Shown in pieces: positions 1 to 7,426 of a DNA stretch of 33,159 nt (the stretch's first letter is position 1; each line of letters starts with the position of its first letter). The stretch covers positions 1-33,159 of the forward strand of contig JBDLJH010000027.1 in the NCBI GenBank assembly GCA_039714395.1, in the 5' to 3' direction. A program made the position numbers and the translations under genes. A model generated the notes under the pieces. That model had not been told where the DNA came from, did no database searches, and worked only from the letters and a program-made list of their open reading frames with translations. The DNA comes from JAPHSX01 sp039714395 (GTDB taxonomy: Bacteria > Pseudomonadota > Gammaproteobacteria > Thiohalomonadales > Thiohalomonadaceae).

Positions 1-1
1 G

Positions 2-271
2 GCGAAGAAGGCTCCGGCGAAGAAGGCCCCGGCGAAGAAGGCTCCAGCGAAGAAGGCTTCAGCGAAGAAGGCCCCGGCGAAGAAAGCTCCGGCGAAGAAG
101 GCTCCCGCAAAGAAGGCTCCCGCAAAGAAGGCTCCGGCGAAGAAGGCCCTAGCAAAGAAGGCTTCAGCAAAGAAGGCTTCAGCAAAGAAGGTTCCGGCGA
201 AGAAGGCCCCAGCAAAGAAGGCCCCGGCGAAGAAGGCTTCAGCAAAGAAGGCTCCAGCGAAGAAGGCTTCA
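2..271 (+). repeat. 18 tandem copies of a 15-bp coding repeat (AKKAP/AKKAS)
   Basis: Eighteen in-frame 15-bp units run without interruption, consensus GCRAAGAAGGCYYCN. Variation is mostly at third codon positions and at the fifth residue (Pro or Ser). The array continues to the left edge, so the copy number is a minimum. Units this alike are prone to slippage, which would change the length of the protein tail by five residues at a time without a frameshift. Confidence 0.95.
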
Positions 272-295
272 GCAAAGAAGGGCAAGTCAAGGTAA
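2..295 (+). CDS. C-terminal tail of a histone H1-like / AlgP-like lysine-rich protein (5' end outside window)
   Basis: Only the last 97 codons are present; the start lies before the window. The frame reads eighteen consecutive pentapeptides of the form AKKAP or AKKAS, with single AKKAL and AKKVP variants, and ends AKKGKSR before a TAA at 293-295. Such Ala-Lys-Pro tails occur in bacterial histone H1-like proteins and in Pseudomonas AlgP, where they bind DNA nonspecifically through charge and help compact the nucleoid. The N-terminal domain is not visible, so the exact family cannot be settled; a phasin-like or other head domain is possible. A strong terminator follows at 340-369, so this is the last gene of its transcript. 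It converges on rimO. The frame is certain because the other two lack this regular composition and the matching stop. Confidence 0.8.
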   Translation, partial: AKKAPAKKAPAKKAPAKKASAKKAPAKKAPAKKAPAKKAPAKKAPAKKALAKKASAKKASAKKVPAKKAPAKKAPAKKASAKKAPAKKASAKKGKSR

Positions 296-339
296 ACGGG
301 TATCTGTTCGGGTATTGAAACTTACAGATACTAAGAGGA

Positions 340-369
340 GGGATTTAACGTTTGTTGAATCCCTTTTTT
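340..369 (+). terminator. Rho-independent terminator of the lysine-rich gene
   Basis: GGGATTTAA (340-348) pairs with TTGAATCCC (355-363) across a six-base loop, with one G-U pair, and six T follow immediately. The T run is on the + side only, so it ends the lysine-rich gene rather than rimO, which converges from the right. Confidence 0.85.
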
Positions 370-415
370 ATTACGGCGACCACGGTGTGGCATAACACTG
401 CAGGTTAAACCGGCA

Positions 416-1741
416 TTAATCCTCCACATTAATCCTGGCATACAGATCGTGTTCGTCTGCTGCGGTAATAGTGGCATCGACCACATCACCCGCCGCTAAC
501 CCTTCCCCGTTTTCGATCAGTACCACGCCGTCTATCTCGGGGGCTTCGGCATAGCTGCGGCCAATGGCCTCACCATCATGCACTTCATCGATGATGATGG
601 TGTAGTTGTTGCCAACACGTTGTTGTAGTTTGTCGGCGCTAATGGCGGACTGCAGCTCCATGAATCGTTCCAGGCGCTCCTGCTTTAACTCCTCGGGGAT
701 GGGGTCGCCCAGCTCGTTGGCGGCGGCACCTTCAACAGGGGAGTAGGTGAAGGCACCGGCACGATCCAGCTGTGCTTCGCGCATGAACTCAAGCAGGGTC
801 TCAAAATCCTCTTCGCTCTCACCGGGGAAGCCAACGATGAAGGTGGAGCGCAGGGCGATCTCGGGGATCATCTCACGCCATTTTTTGATGCGCTGCAAAA
901 TCCCCTCTACGTCACCAGGACGGCGCATCGCCTTGAGAATTCTCGGGCTGGCGTGCTGTAACGGGATATCGAGATAGGGTAGTACCAGCCCCTCGGCCAT
1001 TAGCTCTACTAGCTTATCGACCTTGGGGTAGGGGTAGAGGTAGTGCAGGCGTACCCAGGCGCCGAGTTGGCCCAGCTGGCGAACCAGGGTTTCGATGTCA
1101 CTCTTGAGCGGGCGCCCCTCCCAAAATTCAGTGCGGTACTTGAGATCAACGCCATAAGCGGCGGTGTCCTGAGCGACGATGAGCAATTCCTGCACACCGT
1201 CATTGACCAGCTTTTCCGCCTCTTCGAGAATATCGCCGATGGGTCGGCTTACCAGCTTGCCACGCATCGAGGGGATGATGCAGAAGCTGCAACTCTGATT
1301 ACACCCTTCGGCGATCTTGATATAGGCGTAGTGCGGTGGGGTGAGCCTGATGCCGCCCGGGGGCACCAGGTCGGAGAAGGGATCGTGGCTGGGTGGCAGG
1401 TGCTTGTGAATCTCCGCCATCACCTCGTCGAGGGAGTCGGGACCGGTGACGGCGAGTACCTGGGGGTGGGCGGTTTTGATCACACCCTCTTTGGCACCGA
1501 GGCAGCCAGTGACGATCACCCGCCCGTTTTCCGTAAGTGCCTCGCCGATGGTCTCTAGCGACTCTTCAACTGCAGCATCGATAAAGCCGCAGGTATTGAC
1601 GATAACGAGTTCGGCCTCATCATAGCTGGGGGAGATTTGGTAGCCCTCGGCACGCAGGCGGGTAAGGATTCGTTCGGAGTCAACGGTGGCCTTGGGGCAA
1701 CCGAGGCTAACAAAACCTATCTTGGGGATGGCACTCGACAT
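416..1741 (-). CDS. rimO: Ribosomal protein S12 methylthiotransferase RimO
   Basis: This radical-SAM enzyme adds a methylthio group to the conserved aspartate of ribosomal protein S12, using two [4Fe-4S] clusters. The 441-aa length equals that of E. coli RimO. The N-terminal UPF0004 domain carries the auxiliary-cluster cysteines C15, C51 and C80. The radical-SAM motif is C147-x3-C151-x2-C154 (EGCNQSCSFC). A C-terminal TRAM domain covers roughly residues 375-441. The start ATG is preceded by AGGAAAGG at good spacing. The gene appears monocistronic; its divergent neighbour is the Cyc2-like gene. The family could be confused with MiaB, but the SLGCPKATVDSE start and the S12-type TRAM region favour RimO. 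Confidence 0.96.
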   Translation of the reverse strand: MSSAIPKIGFVSLGCPKATVDSERILTRLRAEGYQISPSYDEAELVIVNTCGFIDAAVEESLETIGEALTENGRVIVTGCLGAKEGVIKTAHPQVLAVTGPDSLDEVMAEIHKHLPPSHDPFSDLVPPGGIRLTPPHYAYIKIAEGCNQSCSFCIIPSMRGKLVSRPIGDILEEAEKLVNDGVQELLIVAQDTAAYGVDLKYRTEFWEGRPLKSDIETLVRQLGQLGAWVRLHYLYPYPKVDKLVELMAEGLVLPYLDIPLQHASPRILKAMRRPGDVEGILQRIKKWREMIPEIALRSTFIVGFPGESEEDFETLLEFMREAQLDRAGAFTYSPVEGAAANELGDPIPEELKQERLERFMELQSAISADKLQQRVGNNYTIIIDEVHDGEAIGRSYAEAPEIDGVVLIENGEGLAAGDVVDATITAADEHDLYARINVED

Positions 1742-1917
1742 AACGACCTTTCCTGCGGAAAAGAATCGATTTTATCAGCCTTCACCCATCTGCCCTAGTT
1801 ATTCAGCTTCAGGCAAGGTCGTTGGATTTATTAGTCCTTATGTCGTGCCGTACCCCAGCCCATAGATTAGATCCAAATCAGTAGCGACCCTTTATTATTG
1901 TAGGGTTATCCCTTATA

Positions 1918-1975
1918 TTGCACATACCTTTGAAGATGCGGTGCAACGCCGTGTCACAGAGGTTACTAGCTAGTA
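1918..1975. promoter_or_regulatory. Two dyad sequences upstream of the Cyc2-like gene
   Basis: The 270-bp gap between rimO and the Cyc2-like gene (1742-2011) holds an inverted repeat TTGCAC (1918-1923) / GTGCAA (1941-1946) with a 17-bp spacer. It also holds a perfect 12-bp palindrome, TACTAGCTAGTA (1964-1975), about 20 bp before the ribosome binding site AGGAG (1997-2001). Either could be an operator. I see no convincing -35/-10 pair, and no regulator can be named from the sequences. Confidence 0.3.
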
Positions 1976-2011
1976 GGAAATATAAAAATTAATTTTAGGA
2001 GATGGACTCAA

Positions 2012-3337
2012 ATGTTAACTATAAAAAAACTAATCGCCCCGCTGGCGGCCCTTGTGGGCCTCACAGCTGTGGCGTTCGAGGCGCAGGCCACACCGGCCTT
2101 CGCCCGCCAGATGGAGATGAACTGTTTTGGTTGTCACAACCAGAGTGTACCGATGCTTAATAGCTTTGGCCGCCAGTTCAAGCTCTCAGGCTACACCATG
2201 ACCAGCGGCAACAAGTCGATGATTACCGGTGGAGACCTCGGCCTGTCCGTACCCCTCGCCATTAATGCTGGTGTTGGTGTTAAATCCACCGTCATTGATA
2301 ATGATGCCCCTAACAAGCGTGCTGAAATTGCCATTCCTGCCGGTAGCGCCTTGATGGTTGGCGGTAAACTGTCAGAAAATATGGGTGCCAACATACTGAT
2401 TGGTAATGATGGTATGGGCCATCTGCAGGTCGCCTACTCGGCTCCTGTTGCCGCTGGCAATGCAGGTCTGAGCTACTACGGTACCATGGGCCACGGTCCC
2501 TTCATTGCGGTAGAGAGCCACAACACCGGTCTGCATAAAGAACTGGGCCTGTTCGACAGCTCTAAACGCACTAACGCCGCGCAGTTCATGGGTATGGGTC
2601 TAGGTTCAGGTCCCGCCACTGGTATGACTGCTTTCTACGGTGGTCATGGTCTGAAAGCCGCGTTCGGTATGTGGAGCTTGGGTTTCAATAGCACCAACTG
2701 GAATGGTGGTGTCGATACCGCTGGTAGCATGGGTTCTCTCTACCGCCTGACTTACGATACCCCTCAATTTGCAGGTTGGGGCATCAGCATAGGTGCATTT
2801 GGAGTGAGTGGCACACACGAAGGCTCAACTGACCTATTGTTTGAAAATACCAAACTGGCAACATCAGGCTGGGTTGTGCCTGGCGATGTTAACGATCATG
2901 AAGTAACCGCCAGTGGTTTCGATATTCAGGCTCAGGGCCAAATTGTTGGAATCGACACTCAGATTGTAGTATCCAATGTAAGCAATTATGAGTTCACTCT
3001 GCGGGAACAGGATGGAACCCTGACACCGATGCCAAACCCTCAGACCGTGGCTGCAAATATGATGGATCGTGATCTTGCCGCTACCTCCATTCAGATACAG
3101 ATCATGCCTACCAGTGCCTGGGGTGTACGCGTCGGTTATATGACTGTTGATGATGCACGGGCTACTACAACGGTTGGGCCAAACACCTACGTTGAACAGT
3201 CAGGTGTCACCACCAGCTACGGCGTTAACTACAATTATGCCGACAATGTCCGCTTCTCTCTGGAGAGTTCCACCAAAGATCCAGACACCGGTACCAGCGA
3301 CACTCAAATCCAGCTGACCACTATCGTGGCCTTCTAA
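2012..3337 (+). CDS. Cyc2-like fused monoheme cytochrome c / outer-membrane porin (candidate Fe(II) oxidase)
   Basis: The 441-aa protein has a signal peptide (cleavage likely after A24-Q25-A26), then at once one c-type heme motif, C38-F-G-C41-H42, inside the segment PAFARQMEMNCFGCH. Next comes PMLNSFGRQFKLSGY (47-61). The remaining ~370 residues are Gly-, Ser- and Thr-rich with alternating polarity, as in a beta-barrel, and end in the outer-membrane signature of a terminal Phe. This architecture (signal, single CxxCH, a P-x-L-N/T-x-FGR-x-FK stretch, a barrel of about 400 aa) is that of Cyc2, the outer-membrane cytochrome that oxidises extracellular Fe(II) in Acidithiobacillus and Zetaproteobacteria. 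AGGAG lies 10 nt before the ATG. The gene has its own terminator and no electron-transfer partner beside it. Iron oxidation is inferred; related monoheme porins of unknown role exist. Confidence 0.75.
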   Translation: MLTIKKLIAPLAALVGLTAVAFEAQATPAFARQMEMNCFGCHNQSVPMLNSFGRQFKLSGYTMTSGNKSMITGGDLGLSVPLAINAGVGVKSTVIDNDAPNKRAEIAIPAGSALMVGGKLSENMGANILIGNDGMGHLQVAYSAPVAAGNAGLSYYGTMGHGPFIAVESHNTGLHKELGLFDSSKRTNAAQFMGMGLGSGPATGMTAFYGGHGLKAAFGMWSLGFNSTNWNGGVDTAGSMGSLYRLTYDTPQFAGWGISIGAFGVSGTHEGSTDLLFENTKLATSGWVVPGDVNDHEVTASGFDIQAQGQIVGIDTQIVVSNVSNYEFTLREQDGTLTPMPNPQTVAANMMDRDLAATSIQIQIMPTSAWGVRVGYMTVDDARATTTVGPNTYVEQSGVTTSYGVNYNYADNVRFSLESSTKDPDTGTSDTQIQLTTIVAF

Positions 3338-3356
3338 GTACGGTTTGATGCAATAC

Positions 3357-3389
3357 CTCCTCGTCCGTTCGGACGAGGAGTTTTATTTT
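3357..3389 (+). terminator. Strong terminator of the Cyc2-like gene
   Basis: A perfect 10-bp stem, CTCCTCGTCC (3357-3366) with GGACGAGGAG (3371-3380), closes a GTTC tetraloop and is followed by TTTTATTTT. It starts about 20 bp after the Cyc2-like stop and isolates that gene from the GST-like gene downstream. Confidence 0.93.
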
Positions 3390-3492
3390 CCCAGCTTCGA
3401 CTCAATACCTCTCTGTTTTTATGCTATTCCGGTTGCCATTGCAGGCCGCTCTTTCTATGATGTTCCACTGTCATTTATCATCGGAAGAGGAT

Positions 3493-4155
3493 ATGAAACC
3501 GGAACTCATTAGCTTCAAAATTTGCCCCTTTGTACAGCGCTCTGTGATCGTGCTGTTGGAGAAGGGTGTCGATTACGGCATCACCTACATCAACCTTAAG
3601 GAGCCGCCGGAGTGGTTTAAGGCGATCTCGCCGCTGGGTAAGGTGCCGGTGCTGAAGGTCGGTGACGAGGTGGTGTTCGAATCGGCAGTGATCATGGAGT
3701 ATCTCGATGAGGTCTATTCGCCCTCGCTGCACCCGAGCGATCCGTTACGCAAGGCACACAATCGTGCCTGGATCGAGTTCGCCTCCACCCTCTTTATGTG
3801 TCAGTTCAATCTGGTGATGGCCAGGGAGCAGGAGGATTGTGAGAAGGCCGAGCAGGAGCTGCGCGACAAGCTGGCACTGGTAAATGGGCAGCTGCAGGGC
3901 CCGTTATTTAGCGGTGAGGAGTTCTCGCTGGTGGATGCGGCCTATGCACCGTTGTTTATGCGTATGGCCCTGCTGGAACAGTGGCATCCGATGGGATTGC
4001 TTAAGGGGATGCCAAAGATGCAGGCCTGGTCGGAACAACTCCTGGCCCGCCCCTCAATACAGAAATCAGTGGTGGAAGAACTGCCGCAGCTCTACCGTGG
4101 ACACATTAGCGCTAGTGGTGGTTTCGGGGCCCGGCGTTTCGGTACTGCTGACTAG
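3493..4155 (+). CDS. Glutathione S-transferase family protein
   Basis: The 220-aa protein has an N-terminal thioredoxin fold with C11-P12-F-V at the active-site position, the cis-proline motif VPVL (51-54) and the glutathione-binding ESAVI (63-67). A helical C-terminal domain follows, with SLVDAAYAP resembling the N-capping box of GSTs. A C-P motif at this site is typical of omega/beta-like GSTs and of SspA-like proteins, which may act as thiol transferases. The substrate cannot be read from the sequence. The frame is open further upstream (to 3421), but those residues do not look like GST, and GGAAGAGG sits just before the ATG at 3493, which decides the start. The gene converges on the SH3-domain gene with only 9 bp between them. 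Confidence 0.85.
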   Translation: MKPELISFKICPFVQRSVIVLLEKGVDYGITYINLKEPPEWFKAISPLGKVPVLKVGDEVVFESAVIMEYLDEVYSPSLHPSDPLRKAHNRAWIEFASTLFMCQFNLVMAREQEDCEKAEQELRDKLALVNGQLQGPLFSGEEFSLVDAAYAPLFMRMALLEQWHPMGLLKGMPKMQAWSEQLLARPSIQKSVVEELPQLYRGHISASGGFGARRFGTAD

Positions 4156-4164
4156 GGTCTGGCT

Positions 4165-4776
4165 CTAAAACTCCAGACCACCAAAGCGCTTGCGAACCTG
4201 GCAGCGATAGCGGCAGCCTCCGAAGTAGAGACCTGCCAGCAGGATGGCGATAGCGACGGCGATCTCAATGGCCCAGCGGTATTGGGTTACGATCCCCTCT
4301 TTGCGCTTAAGCAGTGTGTCGAGCTGCTGCTGTAGTGCTGCCTGCTGCCGCTTTGCTTCGCTGAGCTCATTATCCCTCTGTTCTATCGTTTGTTGCAGCG
4401 TCTCTGTGGCACTCGCCCCCTCGCTGCCGGCCTTCTTTAGGGCATCGATCTCACTGCGTAGTTTCTTATTGCTACTCTCTACGGCGGGAAGACGCAGGCT
4501 GGCAGTACGTGTACTGGTGACATAGCCTTTGCTGATCCAGCCTTCGTCTCCCTTCGGCGTGCGCACCTTGAAGTATTTTTCTGTAGTTTCCAGCACGGTC
4601 AGTTTGTCACTACTTTTGACCACCCCCAGAGATGGGCCGGAGGCGACAGGCTGGTCACGAACCCCGACATGCAGCACATCGATCACATAGACACTTTCTG
4701 CCGAGGCTGCTGCTGAGAGTAACAGCAGCAGCACTGCCCACAGGCTGTTAGTTGTTTTCACGTTTTCTATATCCAT
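4165..4776 (-). CDS. TIGR04211 (YgiM-like) SH3-domain membrane protein
   Basis: The 203-aa protein shows a signal peptide (cleavage near A26) and a bacterial SH3 domain (about 28-92, with the typical GDEGWISKGYV end). A coiled coil rich in Q, E and K follows (about 100-158), then one C-terminal membrane helix (about 168-187) and a short basic cytoplasmic tail. This order matches the YgiM/TIGR04211 family, close to the 206 aa of E. coli YgiM, whose exact function is not established; a periplasmic cell-envelope role is likely. It is the last gene of a four-gene minus-strand cluster, 24 bp after the Rieske gene. A start at the internal GTG (codon 6) is possible. Confidence 0.85.
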   Translation of the reverse strand: MDIENVKTTNSLWAVLLLLLSAAASAESVYVIDVLHVGVRDQPVASGPSLGVVKSSDKLTVLETTEKYFKVRTPKGDEGWISKGYVTSTRTASLRLPAVESSNKKLRSEIDALKKAGSEGASATETLQQTIEQRDNELSEAKRQQAALQQQLDTLLKRKEGIVTQYRWAIEIAVAIAILLAGLYFGGCRYRCQVRKRFGGLEF

Positions 4777-4800
4777 TTTTCACTCTTGTTATTGATCTGC

Positions 4801-5130
4801 TTAAATCAGTTCGCTGTTGAAGAGGATATTCCCTTCATCATCGGTCTCCAGCTCAAGTTTCTCCAGACTTTTACCCTGGCAAGATCCGTAGATACACCTC
4901 CCGTCATCAATACGAAACAGGGCACCGTGTATTGAGCATTGAAGCATATCACCTTCATAATTGAGAAACTCATCCGGCTGCCAGTTAAGTGGTGCCCCGG
5001 TGTGAGGGCAGCTATTACGGTAGGCCAGCAGGACGGATTCGCTCTTCAACAGAAAGGCAGGTTGCCACTCGCCGTTCTCGCGATAACTGAATTCGCGGCA
5101 CATTCCCGGCATGAGCTCGTCAATCTTCAT
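4801..5130 (-). CDS. Small Rieske [2Fe-2S] protein
   Basis: The 109-aa soluble protein carries the Rieske ligands C41-P-H43 and C65-S-I-H68, the two loops separated by 21 residues as in ferredoxin-type Rieske proteins. There is no signal peptide, membrane anchor or oxygenase catalytic domain, so it is a cytoplasmic electron carrier or a stand-alone Rieske subunit, similar in size to NirD and dioxygenase ferredoxins. The cluster cysteine loops lack the disulfide cysteines of bc1-type Rieske proteins. The gene starts 4 bp after the AEC transporter stop, so the two are likely translationally coupled. Its redox partner is not visible in the window. Confidence 0.88.
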   Translation of the reverse strand: MKIDELMPGMCREFSYRENGEWQPAFLLKSESVLLAYRNSCPHTGAPLNWQPDEFLNYEGDMLQCSIHGALFRIDDGRCIYGSCQGKSLEKLELETDDEGNILFNSELI

Positions 5131-5134
5131 CTCG

Positions 5135-6049
5135 CTATCCGACCCAGGCGAACCAGAGCGGCAGGGTGATAATACTTAATGCCGTACTCAGGGTCACCGT
5201 CATGGCGTAGAGACTGCTATCAAGGCGGTAGCGATCACACAGCACGATACCCAGCACCATACTTGGCATCGCCGCCTCTAACACTACGGCAGTGCGCACT
5301 GCACCGCTGAGGCCGACCAGGTCACTGGCACCCCAGATCAGCAGCGGGGTCAGCAACAGTTGGATCAGCACCACCGGTAGTGCCAGGTTAATGTGTCGTT
5401 TCCAGCCAGCGCCCCAGCTTAAGCCCAGGCCCAGGGAGAACAGCATGAGTGGAATGACTCCTGCCGCCAGCATATCGAGCATGCCAGCGAACACGGCGGG
5501 AAGTGGTACCGCCAGCAGGTTTAGCGTCACCCCGATGATCGCTGCCCACAAAGGGGGCACCTGTAACAGGTTCTTTAGCGGGTGTACCCGCTCGCTACTG
5601 TTACCGAAGTGGTGGGCGAGTATGACTCCCACGCTGAGTAGTAGCGGGGTACAGGCAAAAAGGTCGTACTGCACGGCCACGCTACGTGCCCAGCTCCCCA
5701 GCGTTGCCTCCAATACCGGTAGTCCCATGTAGGTAGCATTGGGAAAGGCGGCGGCAAGTAACAGTGCCCCGAATGCTGCCCCGGCAGGGCGGCGGCGCAT
5801 GAACCATAGCCATGCGGCCCCCATTCCAATGCCGACCCCCAGCATGGCCATCGAGGCCACCCGTACGGCATCGAGACTGAGTGGTGCGCGCCACAGTACT
5901 ACAAGTACCAGCGCCGGCAGCAGCAATACATAGACCAGTCCGGTAAGACTACGCCGGAGTACGTCGGCTTTTAGCCCCTGTGGCGTAAAGAGTTGCCACA
6001 ATACGCCACAGAGGATGAGTCCAGCGGTCTGTATGATCACCTGATACAT
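5135..6049 (-). CDS. AEC (auxin efflux carrier) family transporter
   Basis: The 304-aa protein is almost entirely hydrophobic, with about ten predicted membrane helices. It has the two-repeat layout of the AEC/bile-acid transporter superfamily, including the FPNATYMGLPV segment typical of bacterial AEC permeases. Bacterial members export or import small organic anions such as malate or malonate; the substrate here is unknown. It lies 5 bp after yjbQ and 4 bp before the Rieske gene, so the three are almost certainly co-transcribed. Confidence 0.88.
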   Translation of the reverse strand: MYQVIIQTAGLILCGVLWQLFTPQGLKADVLRRSLTGLVYVLLLPALVLVVLWRAPLSLDAVRVASMAMLGVGIGMGAAWLWFMRRRPAGAAFGALLLAAAFPNATYMGLPVLEATLGSWARSVAVQYDLFACTPLLLSVGVILAHHFGNSSERVHPLKNLLQVPPLWAAIIGVTLNLLAVPLPAVFAGMLDMLAAGVIPLMLFSLGLGLSWGAGWKRHINLALPVVLIQLLLTPLLIWGASDLVGLSGAVRTAVVLEAAMPSMVLGIVLCDRYRLDSSLYAMTVTLSTALSIITLPLWFAWVG

Positions 6050-6054
6050 AAATC

Positions 6055-6462
6055 TCAGGCCCCTAGATGCACGATGAGGCGACGTCGGCCACCGTTATGG
6101 CGATGCTCCCACAGATAGATCCCCTGCCAGGTTCCGAGGGCCAGGCGGCCATGCACAATGGGAATAGAGAGCGAGGTGGCGGTTAGCGCCGTCTTGATGT
6201 GAGAGGGCATGTCATCCGGCCCCTCGTGGGTGTGGGTAAATAGAGAGTCGCCTTCGGGGATCAGGCGGTTGAGCCAGTTCTCCAGATCGTCTCGCGCCGA
6301 GGGATCGGCGTTTTCCTGAATCGTCAAACTGGCCGAGGTGTGCTGCAAAAAAAGGGTGCATAGTCCTTCATCCAGGCTCGCCTCTTGTACTAGTGCCATC
6401 ACCTCAGTGGTGATCTCATGTAGCCCCTGTCGGCCCCCTGCAAGTGACAATTCTCTAACCAC
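6055..6462 (-). CDS. YjbQ family protein (UPF0047)
   Basis: The 135-aa protein contains the family signatures HTSASLTIQENADPSARDD and H-x-EGPDDMPSHIK, with the conserved His residues that bind metal in crystal structures. E. coli YjbQ has weak thiamine-phosphate synthase activity and can replace ThiE when overexpressed. A genuine thiE is present at 17137-17757, so YjbQ probably has another role here. It is the first gene of the cluster yjbQ-AEC-Rieske-SH3. The palindrome CATGCGTCGCATG (6500-6512), about 40 bp upstream of the start, is a possible operator. Confidence 0.92.
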   Translation of the reverse strand: MVRELSLAGGRQGLHEITTEVMALVQEASLDEGLCTLFLQHTSASLTIQENADPSARDDLENWLNRLIPEGDSLFTHTHEGPDDMPSHIKTALTATSLSIPIVHGRLALGTWQGIYLWEHRHNGGRRRLIVHLGA

Positions 6463-6759
6463 GATGCCTCCCTAATGAACTTGCGAATAACATAAATTTC
6501 ATGCGTCGCATGCTACCACCTTTGTTATTCAGGATGAAAAATCGCGCCTCTCAGACTTATAGGTAAGGATCACAACACTATCTATCATTGCCTGCGAAGA
6601 TTGTTTTTATACTGAAATAATAAAGAAAATGCGGAAAAACAGTAAATAAAGTGTTTATTAAGGGTTTTCTTCTTGTGTTTTCCACCTTGGCGATTCAGAA
6701 TTTGTACTGTTATCGAGCCGTTATCAATTACCCGATTAGAAAAGTTCAGGAGAGTCCAG
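6463..6759. other. AT-rich divergent intergenic region between yjbQ and the HU gene
   Basis: The 297-bp gap must hold promoters in both directions. I see the dyad CATGCGTCGCATG (6500-6512) on the yjbQ side, a TATACT (6608-6613) that could be a -10 for the HU gene but lacks a well-placed -35, and A/T tracts at 6601-6665. The RBS CAGGAGAG (6747-6754) precedes the HU start. No gene is apparent. Confidence 0.5.
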
Positions 6760-7263
6760 ATGGTTGCAAAAAAGAAAGCCGCAGCAAAGAAGACCACCGC
6801 CAAGAAAAAGGTTGTCGCCAAGAAGAAAGTTGTTGCTAAGAAAAAGGTAGTCGCGAAGAAAAAAGTAGTCGCGAAGAAAAAAGTAGTCGCCAGAAAGGCT
6901 CCTGCCAGGAAGGTTGCGGCCAAGGCAGCAGCACCCAAAAAGATTACCGCAATTAAGGCACCGATGACTAAATCTGCGCTTTATGCCACCATCGCTGAGC
7001 GTACCGATGTTTCCAAGAAGGACGTTGCAGCAGTATTTGAAGAGCTGAGCAACCTGGTTGACGGTCACGTCCGCAAGCGTGCTGCTGGTAGCTTCACCCT
7101 GCCAGGGCTGCTGAAGATCACCACCGTAAAGAAGTCCGCCAAAAAGGCTCGCAAGGGCCTCAACCCCTTCACCGGTGAAGAGACCATGTTCAAGGCCAAG
7201 CCCGCCTCTATTCAGGTCAAGGTGCGCCCATTGAAGAAGCTCAAGGATTTCGCCAGCAACTAA
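6760..7263 (+). CDS. HU-type DNA-binding protein with a lysine-repeat N-terminal arm
   Basis: The 167-aa protein has two parts. Residues 1-68 are an H1-like arm: four KVVAKK hexapeptides (17-40) plus Ala/Lys/Pro-rich sequence. Residues 69-165 form an HU/IHF domain that begins MTKSALYATIAERTDVSKKD and carries the DNA-binding loop with GLNPFTGEE, followed by the usual C-terminal basic strand. HU bends and coats DNA; the arm should add nonspecific charge binding, as in eukaryotic H1 tails. Ordinary HU is about 90 aa. The ATG at 6760 is chosen because CAGGAGAG precedes it, although the frame is open 29 codons further. A terminator follows directly, so the gene is monocistronic. It is the second protein in the window with lysine repeats, but its repeat unit differs from the first. 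Confidence 0.92.
   Translation: MVAKKKAAAKKTTAKKKVVAKKKVVAKKKVVAKKKVVAKKKVVARKAPARKVAAKAAAPKKITAIKAPMTKSALYATIAERTDVSKKDVAAVFEELSNLVDGHVRKRAAGSFTLPGLLKITTVKKSAKKARKGLNPFTGEETMFKAKPASIQVKVRPLKKLKDFASN
6808..6891 (+). repeat. 18-bp in-frame repeat encoding KVVAKK
   Basis: Four full copies and one two-thirds copy of an 18-bp unit lie inside the arm of the HU-like gene. Copies three and four are nearly identical in DNA, while earlier ones differ at third positions, which suggests recent local duplication at the 3' side. Confidence 0.85.
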
Positions 7264-7287
7264 GTTCCGGCGAATTCGTATAAAGAA

Positions 7288-7310
7288 GGGAGCCTCGGCT
7301 CCCTTTTTTT
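7288..7310 (+). terminator. Terminator of the HU-like gene
   Basis: GGGAGC (7288-7293) pairs with GCTCCC (7298-7303) around CCTCGG-type closing bases, followed by seven T. It lies 25 bp after the HU stop. Confidence 0.93.
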
Positions 7311-7334
7311 GTTTCTGGAATTGTCAATGTTGAG

Positions 7335-7362
7335 TTGAATAACAGGTATTTAGCCCTATACA
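7335..7362 (+). promoter_or_regulatory. Possible sigma-70 promoter for a small gene
   Basis: TTGAAT (7335-7340) and TATACA (7357-7362) are separated by 16 bp, each matching four of six consensus bases. They lie about 65 bp before the ATG of the small ORF at 7427 and beyond the HU terminator, so a separate transcript is plausible. No other evidence supports it. Confidence 0.3.
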
Positions 7363-7426
7363 AAGGTGAGTGTCGTGCTATGTTTTTATGGTGCGGGCAA
7401 ATTTAGTCACGGTTACGGAGGCTGTT

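Noticed and set aside
2..271. CRISPR-like array
   Set aside because: The 15-bp units are contiguous, without spacers, and stay in one coding frame.
1043..1558. 171-aa open frame on the + strand
   Set aside because: It is antisense to rimO with no RBS and no domain.
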